From PFL42 sp963789825 (GTDB lineage Bacteria; Chloroflexota; Anaerolineae; Anaerolineales; E44-bin32): a stretch of 64,000 nucleotides of DNA. Below the pieces are notes generated by a model that was not told where the DNA came from, searched no databases, and saw nothing but the letters and a program-made list of their open reading frames with translations. Numbering within the stretch: the first letter of the stretch is position 1; each line of letters opens with the position of its first letter. The stretch spans positions 1 through 64,000 of the forward strand of contig CAWBME010000002.1 in the NCBI GenBank assembly GCA_963789825.1, written 5' to 3'. The position numbers and the translations under genes are program-made. Below, in pieces: positions 1-10,528 of the stretch.

Positions 1-180
1 TCCCCACCTGCACTGCAGCTGCGCTGCACACCTGCCCTGCCGTCTCGCACGCCGCCGTGCTCGCGGCACGAACGGTGGCGGGCGGTGCCAGGGAGCGCAG
101 GCCGTTCGCCCCGACGGGTGCAAGTGTCGGTGGTGCGCGCCCTCGGGATGACAATGCCTCGCGTGTGACGTCCCGGGCGC
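1..180. repeat. Dispersed intergenic repeat family A, copy 1 (cut by window start)
   Basis: The first ~145 bases are a near-identical reverse complement of about 39350-39495, including the run CACTGCAGCTGCGCTGCA, a segment matching CGGCACGAACGGTGGCGGGC and CGTTCGCCCCGACGGG. The following bases (CTCGGGATGACA) match the other family A copies at 19.6, 31.2, 39.2 and 41.5 kb. It lies outside any gene. Confidence 0.8.
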
Positions 181-509
181 CTGACGCAAGTCCCCGTCCC
201 GGGGATGTCACGATGTTCCTGTGGCGAACCAACTACCCGAGACCCCGTCCAACCGAGAGCTCATTTGCCCAGGGCGGCCAGGCGACCACGCTCTGAGCCC
301 GCCCAACCGGGGGCTCATTGGACCGGTCCGGCAAGTCACCGAGCCCCCAGGCCGCCGCAGTCGCCTTCGGTGCTGCAGCAGGCCATCGCACCGCCGACCA
401 GTCCACTCTCCTGTCTTGACAGGCTCCCCGGTCATGATTGACAATTGCCCTGGGCGTTCTCGGAGCCGGGCGGACTTGCTTCCGCTCCGTAGCGCGCACG
501 GAGGGGAAC
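181..509. other. Gap upstream of the zinc peptidase; possible promoter
   Basis: No gene is recognisable. A TTGACA at 416-421 is followed 18 nt later by GACAAT at 440-445, a possible sigma70-type promoter for the peptidase starting at 510. Only the -35 matches consensus well, so this is tentative. Confidence 0.3.
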
Positions 510-1248
510 ATGTTCTACCTGGATCCGTTCTACCTGATGATCTTCATTGTGACGTTGGGCATCTCCTTCGCCGCCCAGAACTACGTCAAGAGCACCTACA
601 ACCGCTACGGCCGCGTGCCGAACGGCAGCGGACTGACGGGCCTGGAAATCGGGAAGGCGCTGGTCGAGCGCACCACGCTCGGCGACGACTACGAGCCGGC
701 CATCTCCACCGGCCAACAAGCGCCGGCCCTGCAGGTGCAGGCGATCCGCTTCGCCGGCACGCCGGGGAAGCTGACCGACCACTACGACCCGCGCAGTCAC
801 ACCGTGTTCCTGTCGGAAGGGGTCGCCCGGCAGCCGACCGTTGCCGCCATGGCGATCGTCGCCCACGAGTTGGGCCACGCCGAGCAGAAGGAGCGTCCTC
901 GGTGCTGATGGGCCTGCGCAACCTGCTGGTGCCGGCCATCCGCTTCAGCCCGCAGCTCGCCTACATCTGCATCTTTATCGGCCTGATCTTCAACTTCACC
1001 CAGCTGTACTGGCTGGGGATCCTGTTCTATGCCGCCATGGTCGGCTTCATCGTCCTCGACCTGCCCATCGAAATCGACGCCAGCCGGCGGGCGACCCGCC
1101 TGCTCACTGAAGCCGGCCTGCTTCGGACGAGGACAACTCGCAGGGCACCGGCGCATGCTGACTGCGGCTGCGTCCACCTACGTCGCCGCCGCCGTCACCG
1201 CCATCCGCAGCGCTGTACTACATCAGCATTGGGCGTCGCCGAGCCTAG
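510..1248 (+). CDS. Membrane zinc metallopeptidase, YugP family (frameshifted)
   Basis: Neutral zinc metallopeptidase of the YugP type (Zn_peptidase_2). The ATG at 510 follows GGAGGGGAAC and opens with an N-terminal membrane segment (residues about 4-22). The zinc motif HELGH sits near residue 118. Downstream, in other frames, are the two hydrophobic segments expected of the family, the conserved LPIEIDASRRA stretch and TAAASTYVAAAVTAI, ending with a TAG at 1246-1248. Length (~245 residues after repair) fits the family. At least three one-base frameshifts are needed, near 895, 1125 and 1205. The active site is intact. Substrate unknown; expected to act at the membrane. Confidence 0.82.
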
Positions 1249-1470
1249 TTCGACTCGACACCGCCGCCCGTCGCACTCGCCGGTGACCGGCTGGGGGACG
1301 ATCAGGACCTGCGGCCCCGCACCGATCGAGCGCTTCCGAGGGCGATGGGCTCTTCCCGGCCAAGAATGCCGGCTTTGCGCCGGAGGGCTCGGAGCATTCT
1401 GCGAGAAGACGACCCACCCCAGGAGCAGGCGCCGGAGGGCCGCACACCGGGTAGCCTTCTGGCAGCGACC

Positions 1471-1960
1471 ATGGAGCGATCCCAACGAAGGTCCTACCGT
1501 TCACCCGGCGAACTCGTCGCGCGATCTCTGGGCCCTCCTTCGACAGGCGCAGCAGATCCCGCCCCTGATGCGCGGCCGCTCGCTTGCCCCGGCCTTCCGC
1601 GAGCGATTGATGCTCACCGTCACCCAGGTCAACGGGTGCCGCTATTGCGCCTACGCCCACGCACGCATGGCCTTGGCCGAGGGTCTCTCTCACGAGGAGA
1701 TCGAAATCTCTCGGCCGCGGTCGTTCGAGGAAGCCCCACCGGCCGAACGGGCCGCGATCCGCTACGCCCAGCACTGGGCCGCTGCCGACGGGCTGCCCGA
1801 TCCTCAGGCCGTGCAAGAATTGCACGACCTGTATGGGGAGGAGCAGGCTGCCGCGATCGATCTCTCGCTCCGCCTGATCCGTGTCGGCAACCTCGTGGGC
1901 AACACCTGGGACAAGCTGGCTCGCCGGCTTGGCCTCGCCAGGAATGCCCCGGCCCCCTAA
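1471..1960 (+). CDS. AhpD-like / carboxymuconolactone decarboxylase family protein
   Basis: The C-terminal two thirds (frame ending at 1960) carry the AhpD-like core with the redox pair in NGCRYCAYAH (CxxC, then His), followed by helical segments such as FEEAPPAERAAIRYA, a typical order for this family of peroxidase-associated thiol proteins. The start is unresolved: ATG 1471 lies in a neighbouring frame and would join after one frameshift near 1520 (GEL..WALLRQAQQIPP). Length ~160 residues is normal. Likely role: peroxide or alkylhydroperoxide detoxification partner; the true substrate cannot be read from sequence. No operon partner is evident. Confidence 0.7.
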
Positions 1961-2356
1961 CCCGCTCAGACATGCGAAGATGGCATTGGCCAGGATACGA
2001 CCTGTCCCTGGGACACGCCCGGATCCGTCGGCCGTTCTCGCATGGACGGCGGCGACCGCAACGGATGGCCAGGTTCCTTCTTGTGTAGCATTCGCCTTGG
2101 CGCTGGCACGGCGGCAGGCCGTTTTCGCTCGATGTCCGGCCAGCGGCAGCCCGGAGCGTCCGGCCCGGGGCCGCCGCGTGGGTGCCCCGGATGGGGGTGT
2201 GCGGGACGCCGAATTCAGGTGTAGAATGCCGCCAATAGTGGGATTTGACCGGCATCTTGCGGGGATCAACGGCTCGACGACCGCCCTCTCAAGACGATCC
2301 CTCACCGAACTTGGACTGGCATCCATTTCACTCTCGTGTCCCGAAGGAGCGACATC
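1961..2356. other. Intergenic gap, no gene seen
   Basis: About 400 bases without a credible coding frame. TAGAAT at 2222-2227 resembles the -10 hexamers seen elsewhere in this window, but no -35 partner is visible. A good ribosome site (GAAGGAG) for the next lipoprotein lies at the right edge. Confidence 0.35.
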
Positions 2357-4370
2357 ATGAAGATCTCCACCGCCCTGGCTGGCGTCCTGATCGGCATGCT
2401 CCTGCTTGCCGCCTGTGCGCCTCGCGACCATTCCTGAACCGACCAGCCCAACGGAACCCCCTCGCCGCCAGCCCCGCCGGAGTTGCCCGCCCTGACGCCC
2501 ATGTCGGTCGACGAACTCACCGACATCACCTGGCAATGGACGGGACAGCTCGAGCAAGACCCGCCCTTCCAGGCGAGCGTGCCCAATCCTGAGAACTACA
2601 CCCTGACCTTCCGCACGGATGGGACGTACGCCATGCAGGCGGACTGCAATGTGGGTGGGGGGGCCTACACCATCGACGGCGCGGATCTCTCGATCCTGCC
2701 GGGGCCGATGACTCTGGCCTACTGCGGCGAGCAATCGAGTTCGGAAGTCTTCCTTCTGTTGCTCTCCCAGATCGGCACCTTCGCCTCGGAGAACGGCGAT
2801 CTCCACCTGGTCACGCAGGATGGCAACACGCACATGGTGTTTGCCAATGCCGGTGCGGCGCCCGCATCGGAGCCGATGCCCGCCGCCGGCTCCACCGATC
2901 CGGCGGTCTTCCTGGGAGAGCCGAGCGGCGAGGACGATTTCGTCAACGCCAGCAACTGGACCCTCTTCGACAACCAATGCTTCACCAGCCGGATCCAGGG
3001 CGGACGCTTCAACATGATCGCCAACGGCGTCGAAGCCTTCCCCTGCTGGGAGGTGTCCTGGCCCATGATCGAGGACTTCTACATCGAGACCCTGGCCTTC
3101 ACCCCGGAGGTCTGTGACCCGCAGGATCGGTATGGCCTGTTCGTGCGGGCTCCGGACACCACCCGCGGCTACCTGTATGGCATCGACTGCAGCGGTAGCT
3201 ACAGCCTCAACCTGTTTGACGGGGAGCGCACAACGCAGCTTGTGGCCCCGACGGCCAGTGATGTCATCAACCGGGGCGAGGGCACAACCAACCGCCTGGG
3301 CATCGCCGTCTCCGGCGAAGACTTCTACCTGTACGCCAATGGCGCCTACCTGACACAAGTGCAGGATCCCACATTCGTCGAGCCCGGGAGGATCGGCTAC
3401 TTCGTCCGGGCGGCGAGTGAGGAGCCGTTCACCTCCGTCGTACGACTACCTCAAGGTCTGGGTGTTGCAGGATGACTTCTATCCGCCGGTGGCCGGCGCC
3501 GAGCCGCCCGCGGGCGAGGAGATACCCCTCGACCCGCCCGAGGCCGGTGACTTGAGCGCCACCGCCAATGTCAATCTGAACGTGCGCGCCGGACCCGGGA
3601 TGCTATTCAAGGTCATCGGCCACGTGCTCAAGGGACAGACCGGCGAGATCCTGGGGAGCAGCCCCGATGGTTTCTGGTACGCCTTCAGCATCCCGCCCGA
3701 AGGACTTCAGGCCGGGAGAATGTCCTACGATACCGGCTGGGTTTCGGCCAACTTCGCCACCCTGGACAACCCCAGTGGGGATCCGTTGCCGATCGTCATC
3801 CCTCCGCTGTTGCCGCAGTTGGTCTACGTGGACCAGCCGGCGCCCGGCGCGCCACAATTGACGACGCAGCAGCCTGCGACGGTGCGCACCGGCCCGAAGC
3901 TGACGTTCCCGATCCTGGGGGTCACCTCCGTCGGCGCCATCGGCCGAGGTGCTGGCCAGGAGCGAGGACGGCGAATGGTGGCAGATCAGGCTTCCCACCT
4001 GGTTCACGAGCGATGGCTTTGGTTGGGTGAACAGGGACTTTGTCCGCACGCAGAATGTCTCGAACGTCAGGGTGATCAGGGACAGCAGCCTTCCGTCCGT
4101 TCCACGCGATGTCCGGCCTTCGGCTTCGGGCGCTGGAAACCCGGCCGCCCGGGCGCTTGAGACGATCAGGGTACACAGCCGACCGACCACCGACTCACCT
4201 CTCTGGGCAGGGTCGACGCTGGCACAGTGATGGCCATCTCTGGCAGGTCGGAGGACGGCCGCTGGTGGGCCATCAACCTGCCGACGACCATCGCCTCCGA
4301 TGGCCGAGGCTGGGTGCAGGCGGCGTACGTTGTCGCCACCAAGACCAGCAACGTTCCGATCGTCAGGTAA
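2357..4370 (+). CDS. Lipoprotein with META domain, LamG-like domain and three SH3b repeats (frameshifted)
   Basis: ATG 2357 follows GAAGGAG and encodes a lipoprotein signal peptide ending LLLAACA, so the product should be lipid-anchored outside the membrane. A Pro/Thr-rich linker follows; an in-frame TGA near 2435 disappears if two compensating indels are allowed (ATIPEPTSPTEPP). Then come a META (HslJ-like) domain (ELTDITWQW ... DCNVGGGAY), a concanavalin/LamG-like domain (about 2930-3420), and three SH3b-like units (NVNLNVRAGPG; ATVRTGPK with DGEWWQIRLP; IRVHSRP with DGRWWAINLP). The last ends in TAA 4368-4370. At least four frameshifts are needed (about 2425, 3440, 3940, 4215). Likely a cell-envelope binding protein; ligand unknown. 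Confidence 0.75.
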
Positions 4371-4396
4371 GGCGCGGCGAGCCCAATCGAAGCATA

Positions 4397-4431
4397 CGAC
4401 TGCGGCGGCCTTCCTTCGGCCGCCGCAGTCG
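4397..4431 (+). terminator. Rho-independent terminator after the SH3b lipoprotein
   Basis: Perfect 14-bp stem (4397-4410 pairs with 4418-4431), 7-nt loop TTCCTTC, followed by TTCTT. It sits 26 bases after the lipoprotein stop. Confidence 0.85.
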
Positions 4432-4644
4432 TTCTTCCGAGCGATCTCGGCAAAGTCGCTCTCCATCTGTCAAGGTAGAATGGCGGTATCTGGCGACCGA
4501 AGGATGGTCTGAGACGTAGCGCCACAGAGCCCCACAGGAATCAACCCACTATCTCAGCGAGGCTTCCTCCAGCTGCCCAGCCCCACCCTTCCCGACACAA
4601 GCTGCTGAGGCATCCCGCAATCCTTTGCCCAAGGGGGACCGCCC

Positions 4645-7010
4645 ATGACTTTGAGAGAATACAAGCCAGGCACCGCTTTCAACGGGGTGATCGGGCGCAC
4701 GTTCGACACCTCGGAGCCGGCCTGGCCCAAGCCGCTGCGCGCCAAGGAGAGCGCCCCCAACGTCCTCTTCATCATCCTCGACGACACCGGCTTCGGCCAA
4801 CTCGGCTGCTTCGGCAGTCCCGATCGAGACGCCCAATCTCGACCGCCTGGCCGCCGGCGGTCTTCTCTACAACAACATGCACACCACCGCGCTCTGCTCA
4901 CCCACGCGCTCGTGCATCCTGACCGGCCGCAACCACCACTCGAACGCCATGGCCTGCATCACCGAAGGCTCGACCGGCTATCCCGGCTCCAACGGATACA
5001 TCCCCTTCGAGAACGGCTTCCTCTCCGAGATGCTCCTCCAGCACGGCTACAACACCTACGCCATCGGCAAGTGGCATCTCACCCCGGCCGACCAGATCTC
5101 GGCCGCCGGCCCCTACGACCGCTGGCCCTGGGCCGCGGCTTCGAGCGCTTCTACGGCTTCCTCGGCGGTGAGACCCACCAGTACTACCCGGAGCTGGTCT
5201 TCGACAACCACCAGGTCGAGCCGCCGACGACGCCGGAGGAGGGCTACCACCTCACCGAGGACCTGGTCGACAAGGCCATCTCGTTCATCGCCGACTCCAA
5301 GCAGGTGGCACCGCGACAAGCCGTTCTTCCTGTACTTCGCCACCGGAGCCATGCACGCCCCGCACCACGTGCCGCAAGGAGTGGTCGGACAGGTACAAGG
5401 GCAAGTTCGACGACGGGTGGGAGGCCTACCGGGAGAAGACCTTCGCCCGGCAGAAGGAGCTGGGCGTGGTCCCCGCGGACGCCGAGCTGTCGCGCCACGA
5501 CCCCGACGTCAAGCCCTGGACGGACTGCTCGCCCGACGAGCAGAAGCTCTACGCCCGCATGATGGAGGTCTTCGCCGGCTTCCTCACCCACACCGACCAC
5601 CACATCGGCCGCCTGCTCGACTTCCTCAAGAGCATCGGCGAGTTCGACAACACCCTGATCATGGTGCATCTCCGACAACGGCGCTCGTCCGAGGGCGGAC
5701 CGACCGGATCGGTGAACGAGAACCTGTTCTTCAACAACGTCCCCGAGTCGCTGGAAGAGAACCTGCGCCAGATCGACGAGCTCGGCGGACCCGACGACCT
5801 TCAACCACTACGCCTGGGGCTGGACCTGGGCCGGTGACACCCCCTTCCGCCGCTGGAAGCGGGAGACCTACCGGGGCGGCATCAGCGATCCGTTCATCGT
5901 CCACTGGACGCAAGGGCATCAGCCGCCGAGGCGAGGTGCGGACCCAGTACGCCCACGCCATCGACATGGTGCCCACCGTCCTCGACGCCCTGGGCATCGA
6001 GCCACCCACCAGCATCAAGGGCGTCACCCAGTCGCCGATCGAGGGCGTGTCTCTTCGCCCACACCTTCGCCGACGCCGCAGGCGCCCAGCCGGCGGCACA
6101 CCCAGTACTTCGAGATGATGGGCCACCGCTCCATCTATCACGACGGCTGGCGGGCGGTCTGTCCGTGGCCCGGGCCCTCGTTCGCCGAGGCGGGCATGCC
6201 CTTCGGCACGCCCATCCCGGCCGACACGCTGACCGAGCTCGACGCCAAAGCACTGGGAGCTGTACCACGTCGAGGAGGACTGGGCCGAGAACCACGACGT
6301 CGCCGCCGACAACCGGGCCAAGCTCATCGAGATGATCGCGACGTGGTACGTGGAGGCGGGCAAGTACAAGGTGATGCCGGTGGACGGGCGCGGCGTGCAG
6401 CGCTTCCTCGACGAGCGACCGCAGCTCACCGCCGACCGCACCTCCTACACCTTCTATCCGCGGCACCCAGGCGGTGCCCTGGAACGCCGGCCCGCGGATC
6501 CTCAACCGCACCCACAGCATCACGGCCGAGGTGGACATCCCCGCGGGCGGCGCCGACGGCGTCCTTCTCTCCTTCGGCGGCACCGACGGCGGGTTGCTCC
6601 TTCTATGTGAAGGACGGAAGGCTCCAGTACGTGCAGAACTACGTCGCTCGTGACTACCTGCACGTCGAGTCGAAGGAGGCGGTGCCGGAGGGACGTCACA
6701 GCCTGCGCTTCGAGTTCGAGGTCACCGGCCCGCCCGGACCTCGCCGCGGGCAAGGGAGCACCCGGTCGCGCCCAGCTCTACATCGACGGCAGACTGGTCG
6801 GCGCAGACGGAGTTCCCGCACACCACGCCCTTCAGCATGGGCCTGACCGGCGGCTGGACCGTGGGCGCCGACCCGGGCGCACCGGTGGCGCCGTTCTACG
6901 ATCCGCCCTTCGCGTTCACCGGCACGCTTCACAGCGTGACGGTCGACGTCAGCGGAGAGGTGATCAAGGACGACGAGGCCGAGTTCAGGATGCACATGGC
7001 CCGGCAGTAG
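4645..7010 (+). CDS. Arylsulfatase, Cys-type, disrupted by about fifteen frameshifts
   Basis: Paralogue of the intact sulfatase at 36828-39191, colinear over its whole length (2,366 versus 2,364 nt). It starts ATG 4645 and ends TAG 7008-7010. Conserved landmarks are present: DDTGFGQLGCFG (metal-binding Asp pair), CSPTR near residue 84 (Cys converted to formylglycine), TGRN, GKWHL, and the C-terminal beta-sandwich domain (SITAEVDIPAGGADG). The reading frame changes roughly every 150 bases, mostly by one extra G or C (for example near 4818, 5312, 5376, 5665, 5802, 5911, 6250, 6470, 6597, 6738, 6805), with a few one-base losses. The protein text between breaks is well conserved, so this is either local consensus error or a very recent pseudogene. 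If functional, it hydrolyses sulfate esters. Confidence 0.85.
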
Positions 7011-7134
7011 GCGCAGCTTATCGGCGTCGGGAAGGGCGAGTGGGCCACAAGGCCAAGGGCGATGCCACTGACCGCTGCACTGCCTCTTCCATCCGGGCAG
7101 CGGGCCCGCCAGATGAACCGGTAGGCGCCTTCCG

Positions 7135-7814
7135 ATGACCTCCGTGCTGCTCGAGCTCTTGCCCGTGGCTCGCCGCGCGCTGACGCCGACGGCTGTCCTG
7201 GCCGTCATCCTGCTGCTGTTCTCCCCAGGGCACGCCGCAATGGCATCGCGTTCCTGGCCGGGTGGTACCTTGGACTCCTTCATCCTGAGTTGGGTGATCG
7301 TCGCCTTCTTGGCAAGGCTGGGCTTCTTCTCTTCGCTGTTGGCGGGCACTCACTCTCGGCCGGACTCATGGTGGTGCTGGGGCTGCTGCTTCTCCTTCTC
7401 GCCATTCAGCAGTGGCGTACCCGTCCGCGGGCAGGGACCCCGGTCGCCGAGCCGTCATGGTTCGACCAGGCTCAACACACTCCGGCCCGGGCACTCGTTC
7501 GGCATTGGCGCGGCGCTGGCCAGCATCACGCCCAAGATGATCCTGCTGACGCTCGCTGCCGCCGTGATCATCGGACAGACGAGCACGATCCCGCGGCACT
7601 CCATTGCTGCCGACTTCTTCTACGCCACCCTGGCCAGCATCCCGATCGCCATTCCGGTGGGCGTTGTTCCTCATCCGGGGCGAGGGGCGCCAGGGCCACC
7701 TTCATGCGCTGGAAGGATTGGCTGCTGCGCAACAACAACGCCCTGATGGCCGCCGTCTGTGGGTTGATGGGACTTTGGCTGCTGGGGGCAGGGTTGTCCG
7801 GGTTGGGATCGTGA
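7135..7814 (+). CDS. GAP/Sap-family integral membrane protein (frameshifted)
   Basis: Six-helix membrane protein resembling the GAP family (related to the mycobacterial Sap sulfolipid-addressing protein). Conserved stretches include LTPTAVLAVILLLFSP near the N-terminus, then in another frame GWYLGL-type residues, and IGAALASITPKMILLTLAAA in the second half. The C-terminus, LMGLWLLGAGLSGLGS, ends at 7814. Reading across requires frameshifts near 7240, 7345, 7500 and 7670. Start ATG 7135 lacks a strong ribosome site. Substrate unknown; the family is linked to lipid export or small-molecule transport. No co-directional close partner. Confidence 0.6.
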
Positions 7815-8845
7815 GTGCCTGCCAGCCTCGCAAGCCAGCACATTGACGCCTCCCACGCGGCCTCTGCCAGCCACTCAGCCGGCGCCCGGGGAAGACCGAC
7901 CGCCCATCGGACAGGAGAGTGTTACCGAGCCTCTGGTTGCATGGCCCCGGCACTGGTTGACCCGGGTTATGCGTTGCCGAGCCTTCCGCCCGGAGCCGAC
8001 TGCACCCCCTGGAGGGGAGATGGGATGGCGCGGCGCACGCCTCGCCCGGGTTTTCCACGCCTCGACCGCCACGGAAACCACCTCAAGGGGTTAGGCTTGG
8101 TGATGAGGCGCAATCCCATGGATGCTTGTCGTGGCCGCAACCGGGAAGACCATGAGCCGGATGATGGGAGTCTGTCTTCTGCTCTGCGGCGGGAGGGAGC
8201 CAATTCGGCTATCGGGCACCCAGTCGTCGTCGACCTCGGGCTCATCCCGGCGCCCTCTTGCCTCCACGTCCAGTTGCGGAGCGGAGGGCGCCTGGCGCGG
8301 CTCGACGATCCGTTCGCGCCCTGGCTCTGTGCCAATGTTCATCCTTCCAAGTCCGGCTTCGCGCTGGCCGACCCGCCTGGCAGCGGGCAATTGCTACCAC
8401 TGGGAGCATGACCGTCCCCACCGAGTTTCCTAGACTAGAATGGAGACCGGCCCACCGACTTTCGAGTGGCAATCCCACCATGGCCTGGCGGGATGGAGCC
8501 GGGATACTACCGAGGAACCAAGCCTGGCCCTCTCCCTGCTTTGGCGGGGTGGCGCGACGGGATCAGCAGTCAGTCTCACGCAGCAGGTAAGTCAGGGAAT
8601 GGACCTTCGGAGGAATCTGCGCTCCTCTTCTTCGGAGCACGGACGGCAAGGCAGACAGGACACTCTGTGACTTTGTCAAGATAGTAACCACTAAGATCTA
8701 CGACGGGGGCATCCCAGCATGCAGGTGCCGCGCTCAGCTTCGACATGGACGGTGCGCATTCGGCCGGACGCACGTCCTGCTGCAACGGGTTGCCGCAATC
8801 CCAGAGCGGCCTATGACCCCGTCGAGGTAGCTGGAGGCGAAGACT
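7815..8845. other. Long gap containing promoter-family copy 1, no gene recognised
   Basis: About 1 kb without a recognisable protein in any frame. It holds the conserved promoter element at 8391-8436. Several 60-110 codon open frames exist but none has both a ribosome site and family-like sequence. A ribosome site (CTGGAGGCGA) for the next gene is at the right edge. Confidence 0.45.
8391..8436 (+). promoter_or_regulatory. Promoter-family element, copy 1
   Basis: TTGCTACCACTGGGAGC directly abuts ATGACC (8408-8413, -35-like), then a 17-nt spacer and TAGACT (8431-8436, -10-like). The block contains an imperfect palindrome (GCTACC..GGGAGC). Three further copies have the same geometry. The nearest downstream gene is the exported protein at 8846. 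Identification as promoter plus operator is inference. Confidence 0.6.
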
Positions 8846-9703
8846 ATGAAGCAGGCCAATCGCCCTACCCCCGCGGGGATTGCACTCATTGCCACCGCGG
8901 TCGCCCTGATCGTTGTGCTCACCGTCGTTGTGCCGGCGTTCTCAGCCACGCTCACCGGCGTAGTCGTCCCGGCGAGCACACCAACTCCCTACCCCGGTGA
9001 CGTCATCCCGCTCCAATCGATCGCGGGACTGACATCGCTCAACGCCACGGTCCAGCTTGAGGTGAACGGCCTGATCAATGGCCAGCGCGCTCAGGGCGAC
9101 CTGAACGCACTGCTGGCGACGAATGACCAAGACGCAAGCCGCATCACCATCACCGGTAGCCTGCTGGGGCAGCTCGCGGCTCAGGTCGGCGGATCCCTGG
9201 TCGGCTTGTTCACCCCCTCCAGTGTGGACATCTACAAGGTGCCAGAAGGCACCTACGTCGTGGTCAACAGCTTGATCCCTGTATGCGTCAAACCCGCTTC
9301 TCTGAATGCCACCGCACCGCTAGACGAGATGAGCCCGGCGAACCTGCTGAGCATGCTGACGAGCAGTGACGTGGCCCGCGGCAAGCTGATCGGTCAAGAG
9401 ACGCTGAACGGCAAGACGGTCAAGCACTATGTGCTCAACGGCGACGCCTTCCTGGCGGCCGCCCAAGCGAGCACCGATCCCAAGCTGCGAGCATTTGGCG
9501 AAGCGCTGTGGTCGGCGGAAGACGCCGATCTGTATGTCGACGCCAAGACCGGCTATCCGGTGGCCTTCCGCGGCAACTACAGCGGCGCCTACGAACCGCT
9601 CAAGTTCGAAGGCGACTTCGCCGTGCAGATCGATCTGACGGGCGTCAACACCAACCCGCCGGTTTCCTTGCCGTCGTCGTGCGCCAACCCGATCTCAGGC
9701 TAA
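8846..9703 (+). CDS. Exported protein of unknown function, LppX/LolA-like in style
   Basis: Intact 285-residue protein; ATG 8846 is 7 nt after CTGGAGG. Residues about 10-33 form a strongly hydrophobic signal peptide or anchor (ALIVVLTVVVPAFSA), with no lipobox Cys. The mature part alternates short polar and hydrophobic strands: a segment scoring changes in a protein or lipid property (QLEVNGLINGQ), a KVPEGTYVVVN strand, a GQETLNGKTVKHYVLNGD hairpin and DADLYVDAKTGYPVAF. This pattern resembles the lipid-carrier fold of LppX/LprG/LolA proteins, but I see no diagnostic motif, so the assignment is tentative. It acts outside the membrane. It stands alone, about 410 bases after promoter-family copy 1. 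Confidence 0.7.
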   Translation: MKQANRPTPAGIALIATAVALIVVLTVVVPAFSATLTGVVVPASTPTPYPGDVIPLQSIAGLTSLNATVQLEVNGLINGQRAQGDLNALLATNDQDASRITITGSLLGQLAAQVGGSLVGLFTPSSVDIYKVPEGTYVVVNSLIPVCVKPASLNATAPLDEMSPANLLSMLTSSDVARGKLIGQETLNGKTVKHYVLNGDAFLAAAQASTDPKLRAFGEALWSAEDADLYVDAKTGYPVAFRGNYSGAYEPLKFEGDFAVQIDLTGVNTNPPVSLPSSCANPISG

Positions 9704-10428
9704 AGTCGACCGCCAAGGCGAACGCGCAGCGTACGGGCTACGGGACGAGACGAACAAACCCAGGGCACGCGCCATGGCGAGCCTATCGGCTGCGCGCCAC
9801 GGCCGCGCAGCCAAGACCGCCATGCTCGAATTCGTTGCCCAGGCGACCTCAGCCAGCGGGCCCGATCTTGTGCCTCCCGCCGGGCGCATCGCCACAATGC
9901 ACATCAGGCACTCAGCCGAAGGTTCCTATGCCGGACGGCGGCATGTCTTCTGCTGTTAGCTCAGTGGACTTGTGAGGCGGATTCGGCCCCCGGGCGGCCA
10001 GTCGTCGCGCTGCTCAGGCTTGTGCCGGACCCACGTTGGCACCCCGTCCAGCAGTTGCGCAGAGACCGGAAGCCCCTGGGTCAGCCTTGCGCTCCATTCG
10101 GGGCAAGGCTCGGTTGTGGGCTGTGCCTGTTGACCCAGGGGCGGGTGATTGCTACTATAGGGAGCATGACTGGCGTGCTTGTCCACACTAGGATTCTCTA
10201 GGGTCGCCGGCCGCCAGCGGGGAGAGCGGCTTGCGTGCGCCCTCCCCAACCCTTCTCTCATCGGAGCCGACCGGGCTCGGACGCACGAGGTGATGGGCGC
10301 GGTAGGCGCCACCTTGATACCACTGCACTCGATGACTACGGCGAGCCGATCGGGGGGGACAGGTGCCCCGCACGCCGCTGGAGATGGGGCCTAGAGCCTA
10401 GCGGGGCACGGACGGAAGTGGATCAAGC
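9704..10428. other. Gap with promoter-family copy 2
   Basis: No gene recognised. A hairpin at 9789-9812 (9-bp stem, no T tract) may be a weak terminator for the preceding gene. The promoter-family element lies at 10149-10194, and a 9-bp inverted pair, GTGCCCCGC / GCGGGGCAC, at 10363-10409 sits just before the channel gene. Confidence 0.4.
10130..10194 (+). promoter_or_regulatory. Promoter-family element, copy 2, with an overlapping second promoter
   Basis: TTGCTACTATAGGGAGC (10149-10165) abuts ATGACT (10166-10171); 17 nt later is TAGGAT (10189-10194). A second, very good sigma70-type promoter overlaps it: TTGACC (10130-10135), 17-nt spacer, TACTAT (10153-10158), whose -10 lies inside the palindrome. 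This suggests an operator that could block one start and assist another. The downstream gene is the potassium channel. Confidence 0.65.
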
Positions 10429-10528
10429 ATGAGCCGGAAGGTAGAAGAGCGTGTGATGTGACAGTGCGAAGACCGCAGGCCACGGCGTTGCCCGGGCGAA
10501 ACCCCTGCGGAACCTGTTCCTGCTGGAT

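Noticed and set aside
1223..3358. Minus-strand open frame of 711 codons
   Set aside because: It is the antisense of the AhpD-like and lipoprotein genes, has no ribosome site and no family-like residues; a GC-rich shadow.
8440..8670. 76-codon frame starting just after promoter-family copy 1
   Set aside because: Position is suggestive, but there is no ribosome site and no family-like sequence.
8670..8690. TGTCAAGATAGTAACC, similar to TGTCAAGGTAGAAT at 4469, considered as insertion-sequence ends
   Set aside because: Only ~11 bases match, no inverted partner and no transposase are visible.
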